From: an uncultured Bacteroidales bacterium | Lineage (GTDB): Bacteria; Bacteroidota; Bacteroidia; Bacteroidales; P3 | DNA: 30,032 bases | NCBI GenBank assembly: GCA_937901525.1 | Contig: CALDHX010000088.1 | Span: forward strand, 1-30,032 | Reading direction: 5' to 3' | Shown: in pieces, positions 7,751 through 16,184 of the stretch | How the letters are laid out: each line of letters opens with the position of its first letter | How positions within the stretch are numbered: the stretch's first letter is position 1 | The notes under the pieces: model-generated | Told to the model about the DNA's origin: nothing | The model's input: only the letters and a program-made list of their open reading frames with translations | The model's database searches: none | Position numbers and translations under genes: made by a program

Positions 7751-9631
7751 CTATTTCAACTCCATCAAAATAGGAGTTTTCACAGTTTTTACCTCTGTCA
7801 TAGGAGTTTTATTTAATTGTTCAAAAATAACAATTTTGTTTTCTCCTTTTTTCAACCAAACGCCCGGAATATAAAGCGTTTGTTGAGGACCAACTTGCCA
7901 ATAACGACCAATGTTGTGCCCGTTGATAAATACAATTCCTTTTCCCCAATCGGACATATCAATGAAAGTATCCCCCGTTTCATTAAGAGTGAAAGTACCC
8001 TCATAGAAAACAGGACAATCCTTCAAACGATTTGCTTGCGAACCAGAGTTCTTTAACACATTTCTGCTACCTAACTTAGAAAAATCGGGCATTTCATTCA
8101 TTGGCAGTTGATACATCTCCCATTCACCTTTGATTTCCTCTCCCGCAATGGTGATTGGGCTGATTATCCCTTTGGTGTTGTGAACAATCTCGCTACCATA
8201 ATTTATTCGTCCCATATTTTCCACCAAGATTTGTAAGGTAGCATTGAAAGGAATGTTAATTTCCATTTCGTAGGTCTGAGTGTTGCGATTAAGTTCCCCT
8301 ACCTTTTCGCCATCGATGTAAATTACAGCATAATCACGCAAGCCATTTATAGCAAGAGTTCCACTTATTGGGTGTTTGAAATGACGAGAATAAAGCACAT
8401 AACCATAGCCTTGATTCAACTGCTCAAAAGTCTTAGGACTATCTCCAAGAATAGGCTTTATTAAAGAAGAATAACCCAAAACATCTGCTACTTTATCTAA
8501 CTTGATTGAAGGAATTTCGATAACAGGCATAGTAGAAGGCACAGCAGGAATATCTTTTACGTATTTTTTCATAACATTACGAATAGAATCATACTTTGCT
8601 GTTGCCCAACCTGCCTCACTTATAGGAGCGTTGTAGTCATAACTTGTTAAATCGGGTTGAATATCACGTTTTTTATCATAATTTGCACCACTTGTAAAAC
8701 CGAAATTAGTTCCACCATGCACCATATAAAAATTAAAAGACACATCATTTTTCAAATATTCCTCTGTTTGTCGAGCAAGACTTGAAGCATCGGTTTGAGG
8801 AAACGGCTCAGCCCAATGAGATAACCAACCAGAATAAAACTCAGCCACCATATAAGGACCTTGATTATTGTGATATTTATTGACAACCCTTTTCAAATTC
8901 TCAATATTGCTTTCACCGTTTGCAGTAGGAAGAGCATTAGGAGTGCTACCACCCTCAAATAACCAACTACCATCGGAAGTAAACATAGGAACATCAAATC
9001 CTGCATCAATCAATTGCTGTTTTATTTTTGCATTATAGGCACGATGCTCTTCTAAACTAATGTCTGTACGTTGAGCAACGTAAGAGCCAAATTCGTTTTC
9101 GCATTGAATCATTATGATAGGACCGCCTTTTGTACATTGCAAATGACCAACTTCCTTGAAAAGTCTTTCAATATAAAGCTTAGTATATTTCAAAAACTGC
9201 TCGTTATCGCGGCGAATTTCCATGCCCTCAATGTTTTGTAACCACCAAGGATAACCTCCAAACTCCCATTCAGCACAAACGTATGGACCAGGACGAAGAA
9301 TTACCATTAAACCCTCTTCTCCTGCAATTTTTATGTACTCTGCCAAATCCTTATCACCCTCAAAATCCCATTTACCTTGTTCTTGCTCGTGCCAATTCCA
9401 AAAAACATAAGTAGCAACAGCATTTAAGCCCATTGCTTTCATCATTTGAAACCTATGACGCCAATATTGGTGTGGAATACGCGAGTAATGCATCTCTCCC
9501 GAATAGATAGGAGTTGCTTTACCATTCAAATAAAAATCACCATCTTTGATTTCAAAAGATTTATTCTTTTGAGCAAACAATCCGAGTGGCAATAACGCCA
9601 AAAGGAGTAAAAGGTAAGATAACTTTCTCAT
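7751..9631 (-). CDS. GH35 beta-galactosidase, secreted
   Basis: This 626-aa protein has a signal peptide (about 1-20, cleavage near F-A-Q) and a GH35 TIM barrel. The acid/base is E180 in the family motif G-G-P-I-I-M-I-Q-C-E-N-E-F-G, and the nucleophile is E264 in V-A-E-F-Y-S-G-W. The C-terminal 200 residues form the galactose-binding-like beta-sandwich domains usual in this family. The enzyme removes terminal beta-linked galactose from glycans, probably in the periplasm. It is divergent from the GH27 alpha-galactosidase gene across 70 bp, suggesting joint use of galactose-rich or mucin-type substrates (inference). Confidence 0.93.
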   Translation of the reverse strand: MRKLSYLLLLLALLPLGLFAQKNKSFEIKDGDFYLNGKATPIYSGEMHYSRIPHQYWRHRFQMMKAMGLNAVATYVFWNWHEQEQGKWDFEGDKDLAEYIKIAGEEGLMVILRPGPYVCAEWEFGGYPWWLQNIEGMEIRRDNEQFLKYTKLYIERLFKEVGHLQCTKGGPIIMIQCENEFGSYVAQRTDISLEEHRAYNAKIKQQLIDAGFDVPMFTSDGSWLFEGGSTPNALPTANGESNIENLKRVVNKYHNNQGPYMVAEFYSGWLSHWAEPFPQTDASSLARQTEEYLKNDVSFNFYMVHGGTNFGFTSGANYDKKRDIQPDLTSYDYNAPISEAGWATAKYDSIRNVMKKYVKDIPAVPSTMPVIEIPSIKLDKVADVLGYSSLIKPILGDSPKTFEQLNQGYGYVLYSRHFKHPISGTLAINGLRDYAVIYIDGEKVGELNRNTQTYEMEINIPFNATLQILVENMGRINYGSEIVHNTKGIISPITIAGEEIKGEWEMYQLPMNEMPDFSKLGSRNVLKNSGSQANRLKDCPVFYEGTFTLNETGDTFIDMSDWGKGIVFINGHNIGRYWQVGPQQTLYIPGVWLKKGENKIVIFEQLNKTPMTEVKTVKTPILMELK

Positions 9632-9661
9632 ATAAAAATTCTAATTATTTTTTATCGGTTG

Positions 9662-9669
9662 CAAAATTA
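9662..9669 (-). promoter_or_regulatory. -7 box (TAATTTTG) for the GH35-crcB transcript
   Basis: The minus strand reads TAATTTTG about 30 nt before the GH35 ATG at 9631. It matches the TAnnTTTG consensus; no -33 element is clear. Confidence 0.5.
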
Positions 9670-9688
9670 CCGCTTTTTTTCTTTTTGC

Positions 9689-9696
9689 TATCTTTG
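9689..9696 (+). promoter_or_regulatory. -7 box (TATCTTTG) for the GH27 gene
   Basis: TATCTTTG lies only 5 nt before the ATG at 9702, implying a very short or absent leader. It is back to back with the minus-strand box at 9662-9669. Confidence 0.5.
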
Positions 9697-9701
9697 CACC
9701 T

Positions 9702-11309
9702 ATGAAAAAAATAGTAAACTTAATAATTTTCCTCTCAATTATTTGGGGAACAAAAGCACAAAAAACGCCCCTTATGGGTTGGAGTTCGTGGAATGCTTTT
9801 GGAATTGAAATTGGAGATAGCTTGATTCGTTCGCAAGCAGATGCGATGATAACACTTGGCTTTGCTGAAAAAGGCTACCGATACATTAACATTGACGATG
9901 GATTCTTTGGAGGACGAGATGAAAACGGAAGATTGCTCCCTCACCCTAAGCGATTTGCAAACGGATTAGCCCCTTTGGTGAAATATATTCACACTTTGGG
10001 ATTGAAAGCAGGCATTTACACCGATGCAGGAGCAAACACTTGCGCTTCATATTGGGCAAATCCTAAGGACAGTCTTGGAATAGGAGTAGGACTGTATGGA
10101 CATGATAAGGAGGATTTAACAATGTATTTTGATGAACTCGACTTTGACTTTATAAAAGTGGACTACTGTGGAGCAGAGGCAAGAAACAATATTGATAGAC
10201 TTGACCTTGACGAAGAAGAACGCTTTAAACAAATAGCAAAGGCGATAAAAGATGTGAAGAAAAAAGAGGTTTCTTGGAATATTTGTCGATGGGCATTTCC
10301 TGGAACGTGGGTTACGGACCTTGCCTCTTCGTGGAGAATGAGCGAAGACATATATTTAGGTTGGGAATCGGTTAAAAGCATAATTTCTCAAAACCTTTAC
10401 TTGTCGGCATACGCAAGTTTAGGACATTATAACGATATGGATATGTTGGAAGTTGGCAGAGGAATGAGCGAAGAAGAAGATAAAACACATTTTGGAATGT
10501 GGTGCATTATGTCATCTCCTCTTTTGATAGGTTGCGACCTTAATAAATTGAACGAAACTGCCCTTTCACTTTTGCAAAACGAAGAACTAATTGCATTGAA
10601 TCAAGATAGGCTTGGTTTGCAGGCATACGTAGTAGAAAGAACAAACGATTGCTATATATTGGTTAAGGATGTGGAGGAATTATATGGAAAGAAAAGAGCA
10701 GTAAGCATTTATAACCCTTCGGATAGTGAGAAAAAAATCAGAGTAGAGTTTGAGGCATTGGATTTGTTTGGAGAAATAAAGGCAAGAGACTTGTTTGAAA
10801 AGAAAGATATAGGAGTTTTTGAAGATTCTATGTTGGTAAGTTTGCCGGCACATAGTTGTCGCATATATGTTTTTGAAGCAAAAGAGAGAAAAGAAAGAAA
10901 AATATATGAGGCAGAAACTGCTTGGCTTTCTGCTTATCAGGAGTTGGAGGACAATAAAAGTAAAATTTCGGCTGTTTATAAAGAAATGCAAGGAGTTAGT
11001 GGGGGAGCGATAGTGGAAAACTTGGGAGAGGAAGAAGAAAACGATTTGCAATGGAGAGCGGTGTATAGCGAAGAAGGAGGAAAGTATGAGATGATTTTAA
11101 GCTATCTTTGCAATCAAGAGAGAAACCTAAACATAAGCGTAAATGGAAAGACGATTGAGCAAATTACTCTTAATGCAAGTGGAGAGCAAAAGACGAAAAA
11201 ACAAAGCATTGAAATAGAGTTGGAGAAAGGAAACAATGTAATAAGACTCTATTCGAATAAAGGCAAGATGCCTGATATAGATTGCATGGAGCTTAGGAAA
11301 ATAAGATAG
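9702..11309 (+). CDS. GH27 alpha-galactosidase, secreted
   Basis: A 535-aa protein with a signal peptide (about 1-19), then the GH27 barrel starting P-L-M-G-W-S-S-W-N, Y-I-N-I-D-D-G-F near residue 61, nucleophile D154 in K-V-D-Y-C-G and acid/base D216 in W-R-M-S-E-D-I. A small beta-sandwich follows (about 330-400). The last 130 residues look like a CBM35-type carbohydrate-binding module (Y-E-A-E-T-A-W-L ... G-G-A-I-V). It releases alpha-linked galactose, or N-acetylgalactosamine in some members, from oligosaccharides or mucin-type glycans. An AraC regulator gene follows after 31 nt. Confidence 0.93.
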   Translation: MKKIVNLIIFLSIIWGTKAQKTPLMGWSSWNAFGIEIGDSLIRSQADAMITLGFAEKGYRYINIDDGFFGGRDENGRLLPHPKRFANGLAPLVKYIHTLGLKAGIYTDAGANTCASYWANPKDSLGIGVGLYGHDKEDLTMYFDELDFDFIKVDYCGAEARNNIDRLDLDEEERFKQIAKAIKDVKKKEVSWNICRWAFPGTWVTDLASSWRMSEDIYLGWESVKSIISQNLYLSAYASLGHYNDMDMLEVGRGMSEEEDKTHFGMWCIMSSPLLIGCDLNKLNETALSLLQNEELIALNQDRLGLQAYVVERTNDCYILVKDVEELYGKKRAVSIYNPSDSEKKIRVEFEALDLFGEIKARDLFEKKDIGVFEDSMLVSLPAHSCRIYVFEAKERKERKIYEAETAWLSAYQELEDNKSKISAVYKEMQGVSGGAIVENLGEEEENDLQWRAVYSEEGGKYEMILSYLCNQERNLNISVNGKTIEQITLNASGEQKTKKQSIEIELEKGNNVIRLYSNKGKMPDIDCMELRKIR

Positions 11310-11340
11310 ATTTTATATATTTTTATGTAAAAACATTGTT

Positions 11341-12162
11341 ATGCTAAAAGAAATCGAATTGATAGAAGATGCACATGAATTAAAGAATTTCCGATTTCCT
11401 TTAAAGATAGATAAGGTTATTCAAATAGTTGTGCTATCGGGAAGAATGTCTTGCCTTGTTGATTTAAAGGCATATTCTTTGCAAGCACCTGCAATGGCTA
11501 TTTTATTACCGGGACAAGTCTTAGAATCGTTGGAATATGACGAGGAATTTAAGACTTTTACAATGATAATGAGTAAGGAGTTTACCGATTCGTTTAACCT
11601 ACCTGTTAGTTTGCAAGAAAGATTATTTATTCAAACAAATCATTTTCACCCTATATCGCAAGAAGTATTGGAAGTTTATGTTTCTTGTTTTAATCAGATA
11701 AAAAATGTAATTAAACAAAAGGATAATCCGTATAGAAGAGAGATTATAAAATGTTTATTTTCGGCTCATTACTATGGATTAGGATATTATATTCATAACT
11801 CAAATTCTCAAAGCAAGCAAACAGTAGTAATGACTTATCAACAAGAATTGTGCGAGAGATTTATTACGCTTGTATCGGAAAATTACAAAGAAAAAAGAGA
11901 GATAGGTTATTATGCTGATAAATTATGTGTATCAAATAAATATCTATCTTCTTTACTTAAACAAGAAACAGGCTTAACCGCTTTGCAATGGATTGAAAGA
12001 TATGTTGTTTTATATGCAAAGAGTTGCTTATCTTCTACCTCTATGACGGTGCAACAAATAAGCGATGAATTATTTTTTCCTTCTCAATCGGTTTTTGGAA
12101 AGTATTTCAAAAGAGTTGAGGGCATAAGCCCAAAACAATATCGTCAATCTTTAAAAGATTAG
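11341..12162 (+). CDS. AraC-family transcriptional regulator
   Basis: A 273-aa protein with an N-terminal cupin-like ligand-sensing part (about 20-130) and a C-terminal double HTH (about 170-270) with the AraC motifs Y-A-D-K-L-C-V-S-x-K-Y-L-S-S-L-L-K and the S-P-K-Q-Y-R end. It lies 31 nt behind the GH27 gene, so probably in the same transcript. I infer that it may control the divergent GH35/GH27 pair. Its target and inducer cannot be read from the sequence. Confidence 0.88.
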   Translation: MLKEIELIEDAHELKNFRFPLKIDKVIQIVVLSGRMSCLVDLKAYSLQAPAMAILLPGQVLESLEYDEEFKTFTMIMSKEFTDSFNLPVSLQERLFIQTNHFHPISQEVLEVYVSCFNQIKNVIKQKDNPYRREIIKCLFSAHYYGLGYYIHNSNSQSKQTVVMTYQQELCERFITLVSENYKEKREIGYYADKLCVSNKYLSSLLKQETGLTALQWIERYVVLYAKSCLSSTSMTVQQISDELFFPSQSVFGKYFKRVEGISPKQYRQSLKD

Positions 12163-12179
12163 AAAGATTGACGATATTG
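12136..12179. terminator. Perfect 17-bp hairpin between convergent genes
   Basis: The arms 12136-12152 and 12163-12179 are exact reverse complements around a 10-nt loop. The left arm lies inside the last codons of the araC-type gene and the loop ends with its stop codon. The right arm ends 3 nt from the stop of the minus-strand gene at 12182. It probably terminates both transcripts, although it lacks a long T-run. Confidence 0.6.
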
Positions 12180-12181
12180 AT

Positions 12182-12589
12182 TTAATCTATTTGAGCAACA
12201 ATGTGTCCGCTAAATGATTCGCAAACCTTGTTTTCTGATATATCTATTTGCATATAAGGGTGGCGAAAGCTCAAATAATCATTTATAAGAGTGTTTAAAA
12301 AAGCAGAGATTTCATCTTGATTGCAAAACTCTTCGTTGAACTCAACACTAAGTTTGTTTTTGAAATAAAAGACCTCAACAATATTGCGATTTTTTCTTTT
12401 GTCAAGCGATTTTTCAATCTTTCGCATCATAGGAGGCAAAGAAACTATGTTGTCAATTAAGCGATTACTGCCTTTAATATTTAATGTTTTACGATTAAGA
12501 AAAGGCATTTTCTCAAAACTACGTTTCAATCCAAATGTCAAACAAGTGTGATGAATATTTTCTTCAAAAACAACAGTTTTTCTAATCAT
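12182..12589 (-). CDS. Uncharacterised 135-aa protein
   Basis: No recognised domain. The protein is soluble and basic in the middle (M-R-K-I-E-K-S-L-D-K-R-K-N-R), with beta-strand-like segments after it and no signal peptide. Its ATG overlaps the stop of the preceding gene (TAATG), which points to translational coupling. It is the last of a three-gene operon whose first two products are a short 11-residue-repeat protein and a secreted charged helical protein. Confidence 0.7.
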   Translation of the reverse strand: MIRKTVVFEENIHHTCLTFGLKRSFEKMPFLNRKTLNIKGSNRLIDNIVSLPPMMRKIEKSLDKRKNRNIVEVFYFKNKLSVEFNEEFCNQDEISAFLNTLINDYLSFRHPYMQIDISENKVCESFSGHIVAQID

Positions 12590-12939
12590 TATTTCTTTTT
12601 GCTTTTCGCTTTTTCTATTCTTTCTTTTGCTGCTTCTTGACGAGCTTTTGCCTTTTGCATTTGTTCTTGATATTCTTTTTCTTGAATACCTTTTCTTGTT
12701 TCAGGATTGTTTTTTGCTTTTTGTTCTTGATAAAAGGCTTTTGTTTCTAATTTTTGAGCTTTAAAATTCGCTTTATCAATTTCTCGCTGTCTTTTAGCAC
12801 TCTCTTTCATATCGATAAACGCTTGTTTGAAAAAACCAGGCTTATCTTCATCTTTTTTTGTTTGCTCTTGTGCAAAAACATTGTTTGTCATAGCACTCAT
12901 AAGTGCTGCAATACTCACAATTTTAAAAAACTTTTTCAT
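12589..12939 (-). CDS. Small secreted, highly charged helical protein
   Basis: A 116-aa protein with a clear signal peptide (M-K-K-F-F-K ... V-F-A-Q, about 1-24). The mature part is almost entirely Lys/Glu/Gln/Ala-rich helix, probably coiled coil, with a Lys-rich C-terminus. It should act in the periplasm or at the envelope. Such composition is found in many unrelated stress or envelope proteins, so no function is assigned. It sits 6 nt behind the repeat-protein gene and overlaps the next gene by one base. Confidence 0.75.
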   Translation of the reverse strand: MKKFFKIVSIAALMSAMTNNVFAQEQTKKDEDKPGFFKQAFIDMKESAKRQREIDKANFKAQKLETKAFYQEQKAKNNPETRKGIQEKEYQEQMQKAKARQEAAKERIEKAKSKKK

Positions 12940-12945
12940 CTCTTC

Positions 12946-13152
12946 TTAATTTTGTTTATTGTCATTTTCTTCTATGCTTTCTTCATCTTCTTCAAGAAAT
13001 TTATCAACGAAAGCATCTTCTATTTTTTGATAAGTACCTACTACTGCATTTTCAATAGATTGATAAGTTTTTACAACTCCGTTTTCAATTGCTTTATAGG
13101 TATCGGTAACCTTCTTTTCTACCTTTGTAGATTTTAACTTTAAATTACTCAT
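12946..13152 (-). CDS. 68-aa protein with 11-residue amphipathic repeats
   Basis: The best start is ATG at 13152. The frame is open to 13293, but the added residues look unlike a protein start, and a -7 box (TAATTTTG, 13198-13191) lies inside that extension. From about residue 18 the protein has three 11-residue units of the form T-Y-x-x-I-E-N/D-x-V-V-x, which should form a long amphipathic helix. It ends in an acidic tail. Similar repeat proteins of unknown role occur in gut bacteria (impression). It is the first gene of a three-gene operon. Confidence 0.75.
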   Translation of the reverse strand: MSNLKLKSTKVEKKVTDTYKAIENGVVKTYQSIENAVVGTYQKIEDAFVDKFLEEDEESIEENDNKQN

Positions 13153-13190
13153 AAATACTTTGTTTTTTGTTCTTATTTTCTTTGACGTTG

Positions 13191-13198
13191 CAAAATTA
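13191..13198 (-). promoter_or_regulatory. -7 box (TAATTTTG) of the small-protein operon
   Basis: The minus strand reads TAATTTTG 39 nt before the ATG at 13152. It supports that start over the longer open frame. Confidence 0.5.
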
Positions 13199-13339
13199 TA
13201 GTAAAAAAGCAAGGTAAATTGTTCTAAAAAACCAATGAATTGGGCAGATTTGCCTAAGGTGAATTTTGCTTGAAAATAGAAAAGGAAAAACATTCCAAAA
13301 GAGAAGAAAATCGTAAAAATCTAATTCACAAAATGGAAA

Positions 13340-13347
13340 TACTTTTG
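13340..13347 (+). promoter_or_regulatory. -7 box (TACTTTTG) of the outer-membrane barrel gene
   Basis: TACTTTTG lies 31 nt before the ATG at 13379 and matches TAnnTTTG. The promoter looks intact although the gene is frameshifted. Confidence 0.5.
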
Positions 13348-13378
13348 CAAAGTCAAAAATAATTAACAAATAAAAGAG

Positions 13379-13902
13379 ATGAACAGAGTAAAGAAAAAAA
13401 TGATGTTATTGGGCTTATTTGCCTTGGCTTCGATGAATGTTTTTGCTTCAAACGAAGAAGAAAATAAAATATTCATTATAAACAATCCTATAGAGGAGAT
13501 GTAGAACTATCTTGTGGAGTAAAAGATACTTGGTCTTTTCTTACTTCTCACGGATATAGCTTTGGGAATGGATTATACTTAGGAGGAGGTTCTGGTTTTA
13601 GTGCAGAATTTTTGCCAGAGTATGATTCTAACCCGAGAGTATTACTTCCACTTTTTGCAGACTTGAAATATAGTTTTTGTAATAGCGTTGTAAGTCCGTT
13701 TGTTGGTGTGAGAGCAGGAGGATATGCTCATGTAAATAGTGAGGAAGTTGAAGGTGTAAGAGTTTTTGTTAATCCTGCTGTGGGATTAGAAATAAAGAGA
13801 TTTTCAATAAGAATAGGTTATGAATATCAACACAATGCTTGGGGTTTTGAACAAGGAAACAATAAGCATCGATTGAGATGTGGAGTAGCAATTATGTTCT
13901 AA
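13379..13902 (+). pseudogene. Outer-membrane beta-barrel protein, frameshifted
   Basis: ATG at 13379 encodes a signal peptide (basic start, hydrophobic core, V-F-A-S) and runs to a stop at 13499-13501. The next frame, open from 13468 to the stop at 13900-13902, encodes a barrel: alternating beta strands, R-A-G-G-Y, Y-E-Y-Q-H and a C-terminal V-A-I-M-F ending in an aromatic residue, as outer-membrane barrels do. One extra A in the run at 13466-13469 would fuse the two parts into about 174 residues reading N-K-N-I-H-Y-K. I infer a one-base deletion in an A-tract. Phase variation or an assembly error are the alternatives. Confidence 0.8.
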
Positions 13903-13903
13903 C

Positions 13904-13940
13904 AAAAAAGAGGAATGAAAAAAATCATTCCTCTTTTTTT
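13904..13940. terminator. Bidirectional terminator between convergent genes
   Basis: A perfect 15-bp stem (13904-13918 with 13925-13939, core GAGGAATGA) has an A-run at the left and a T-run at the right, with a 6-nt loop. It lies between the stop of the barrel gene and the stop of the GH109-like gene. Confidence 0.88.
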
Positions 13941-13942
13941 AT

Positions 13943-15328
13943 TTATTTTACAAAGGCGTGTTTATATCCTTTTTGTAAGTTCCAATATCCTCTTGTGAAA
14001 TCAGGGACTTCTACGGGCATATTGCCGTTTTCGATTGATAGACGTGAGAGTTCTATTATAGAACACCATTCTGCGAGGTCATAAACGTCCATATCTAATG
14101 GTAATCCATTTTGTAAGCAATAGATTAGTCGCCAATCCATAATGAAATCCATACCTCCGTGTCCACCAACTTGTTTTGCTTTTGCTTCAAGTTCAATGTG
14201 GATAGGGTGTTTGTAGGTTTGCATTAGCTTTGCCTTTATTTCATCACTGACTGCACGATGTACGTTTAGGTCTTCGTGATTAGGAATGATGTTTGCATCT
14301 ATATTCTCTGGTTGAAAACAATATTGTTCAATTGGATATTTGTTTGCAAAACCTTCGGTGCCGGTTAGTTGATACATTCTGCTGTATGGTCGTGGGGTCA
14401 TTACGTTATGTTGAATGTGAAGTGTTTTTCCGTTTTCGGTTTGTATGAGTGAGAGTGTGTGATCAGCGTTTTGAAATTCTTGTTCTTTGTTTTTTACTTC
14501 GTATTTTTTTGCGAATTTTTTGCCATTTACTGATTTGGTATCCATAGATACTAAGGTTTTCATTCTATCTCCACGATGAATGTTGAGAAGTTGGCATGCT
14601 GGCCCTATTCCGTGCGTTGGATAGACATCACCTCGGTGTTCGTTATTGTAATTTAGTCTCCAATTGTTATAATAGTATGGCCAAAATTCTTCTAAGTAGT
14701 GAATATAGGAACCTTCTACGTGAAGTATTTCTCCGAAAAGTCCTTGTTGTGCCATATTTAGCGTGGTCATTTCAAAGAAATCATATACACAGTTTTCTAA
14801 TTGTATGCAGTGTTTGCGGGTTTGTTCGCTTGTGTTGATTAAATCCCATATTTCTTCTAAGGTCATTGCAGCAGGGACTTCTATTGCAACGTGTTTACCT
14901 TGTTGCATTGCGTAAACTCCGATGTTTGCATGATTTTCCCAATCGGTTACTACGTATATTAAATCAATATCATCTCTTTCACAGACTTTTTTCCAAAGTT
15001 GCTCGTCTCCGTAATAGCTTGTAGGTTTTGTTTTGCCTGCTTTTAGTAGGGTTTGTTCGGCTCTTTGACATAATTCGCCTCTTATGTCGCAAAGGGCTTT
15101 GATTTCTACTCCGGGAATATGAATAAAGCGTTCTACTGCACTGATTCCTCGCATTCCTAAACCGATAATTCCTATTCTTACTGTGTCTAATTTTGGTGTA
15201 GTTAATCCAAGAACGTGTGTTTGTCCTTTTGGACGAGAAGGAACTTTTGTTTTTATTATTTTATTTGATGTTTGACAAGATGCAAAACATACTATTGCCA
15301 ACAAAATAAAAAGGTATTTTTTTATCAT
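13943..15328 (-). CDS. GH109-like Gfo/Idh/MocA lipoprotein (alpha-N-acetylgalactosaminidase family)
   Basis: This 461-aa protein has a lipoprotein signal (lipobox F-A-S-C, C18), an NAD-binding Rossmann motif G53-x-x-G-x-G-x-x-G61, E150-V-P, and the GH109 signature stretch N-W-R ... G-D-V-Y-P-T-H-G with H239, followed by L-N-I-H-R-G-D-R. GH109 enzymes hydrolyse terminal alpha-GalNAc through an NAD-dependent oxidation/elimination route (family knowledge). The lipid anchor places it in the envelope. It fits with the GH27 and GH35 enzymes for mucin or blood-group type glycans. Before the Septu insertion it would have started 24 nt behind the lptD stop. Another Gfo/Idh/MocA activity is possible. 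Confidence 0.85.
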   Translation of the reverse strand: MIKKYLFILLAIVCFASCQTSNKIIKTKVPSRPKGQTHVLGLTTPKLDTVRIGIIGLGMRGISAVERFIHIPGVEIKALCDIRGELCQRAEQTLLKAGKTKPTSYYGDEQLWKKVCERDDIDLIYVVTDWENHANIGVYAMQQGKHVAIEVPAAMTLEEIWDLINTSEQTRKHCIQLENCVYDFFEMTTLNMAQQGLFGEILHVEGSYIHYLEEFWPYYYNNWRLNYNNEHRGDVYPTHGIGPACQLLNIHRGDRMKTLVSMDTKSVNGKKFAKKYEVKNKEQEFQNADHTLSLIQTENGKTLHIQHNVMTPRPYSRMYQLTGTEGFANKYPIEQYCFQPENIDANIIPNHEDLNVHRAVSDEIKAKLMQTYKHPIHIELEAKAKQVGGHGGMDFIMDWRLIYCLQNGLPLDMDVYDLAEWCSIIELSRLSIENGNMPVEVPDFTRGYWNLQKGYKHAFVK

Positions 15329-15341
15329 AATGATTTGTTTT

Positions 15342-15414
15342 TATGTGGTTTGTTAATATGCCATTCTATTTCTGAAATCGTTGCGTTTTTCATACTTCAA
15401 GTCTTGAAGCATTG
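15342..15414. repeat. 73-bp direct repeat, left copy (duplicated lptD 3' end)
   Basis: It matches 17732-17804 at 71 of 73 positions; the differences are at 15348 and 15383. On the minus strand it reads the last 19 codons of lptD plus its TAA stop, and the one coding difference is silent (CGC against CGT). It is the far boundary of the Septu cassette and ends 7 nt from the ptuB stop. Confidence 0.95.
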
Positions 15415-15421
15415 AAAAATA

Positions 15422-16174
15422 TTATTTTGGCCACATTTGTTGATTACGAAACATGCCTGCATACTCTGAATCATCTTTTCCAAAAAGATTTTTGATCCAA
15501 TTTATAGAGTCATATACAGACTTTCCGCTGTCTATCAAAAGATGAAATGTTTGTACAGCTTTTTCTTCCCATACCTTTCGTCGTTCTTCAACAAGAATTC
15601 TATTACGCTTATCATTTGCTTCACCATTTAAATCAAAAATTCTAATAGTTTCTTCTCCTTTATCAGTAATTGCGACGGCAATATGTCTATGAAAACAAAT
15701 GTGTTCTTGTGGATCTTCTATTGCTGGATTTATTATTAAAGGTTCTTCTTTAGAAATGTCTTTCTTGGTAATGTTTCTCGTGTTAGGATCTCTTAGCGGA
15801 AATTCATTTCCTTTTCTTGCTTGTCCATTACACTCATCACAACTGCAAAAAAGATTATTCCAATCATATGCAAGCCAATAGTACCCTGGCTTTTTGCTAA
15901 TATTATTTTCTTTGTATTCCGTTTTAGGACGATAATGTTCAACGTTAGCAAAACTTCCTGTAAGCTTACTTTCGCAATATGCACATTTATTGTGTTGGTC
16001 TTCTTTTAAAGCGTCTTTTACATTTTTATGTCCAAAAATTCTGCTATCAAAATCAGATGATTTTAATGTTTCTCCAGATAATATTTTTTGTTCAATAGTG
16101 TTTATAGCATCTTTAGCATTCTGACAAGTTAATTCTTCTGGAATATTATTGTTTCTTTTGTTAATTTTGATCAT
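15422..16174 (-). CDS. ptuB: Septu HNH nuclease PtuB
   Basis: A 250-aa HNH nuclease with a zinc-stabilised fold: C64-A-Y-C67, V-E-H80-Y-R-P-K, the Y-Y-W-L-A-Y-D-W-N-N segment (N106/N107), C112-D-E-C115 and K121-x-N-E-F-P-L. This matches the HNH family found in Septu PtuB and in the retron-Ec78-associated effector. PtuB is the DNA-cutting subunit bound to the ATPase PtuA (published for Septu). It starts 10 nt after the ptuA stop. No reverse transcriptase or retron RNA was found beside it, so Septu fits better than a retron. Confidence 0.9.
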   Translation of the reverse strand: MIKINKRNNNIPEELTCQNAKDAINTIEQKILSGETLKSSDFDSRIFGHKNVKDALKEDQHNKCAYCESKLTGSFANVEHYRPKTEYKENNISKKPGYYWLAYDWNNLFCSCDECNGQARKGNEFPLRDPNTRNITKKDISKEEPLIINPAIEDPQEHICFHRHIAVAITDKGEETIRIFDLNGEANDKRNRILVEERRKVWEEKAVQTFHLLIDSGKSVYDSINWIKNLFGKDDSEYAGMFRNQQMWPK

Positions 16175-16184
16175 GAGATGATAA

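Noticed and set aside
12754..13137. Plus-strand frame of 127 codons rich in Phe and Leu
   Set aside because: It is antisense to two well-supported minus-strand genes, and its Phe/Leu richness mirrors their Lys/Glu codons.
13153..13293. Longer N-terminus for the 11-residue-repeat protein
   Set aside because: The extension covers a -7 promoter box and its composition does not look like a natural protein start.
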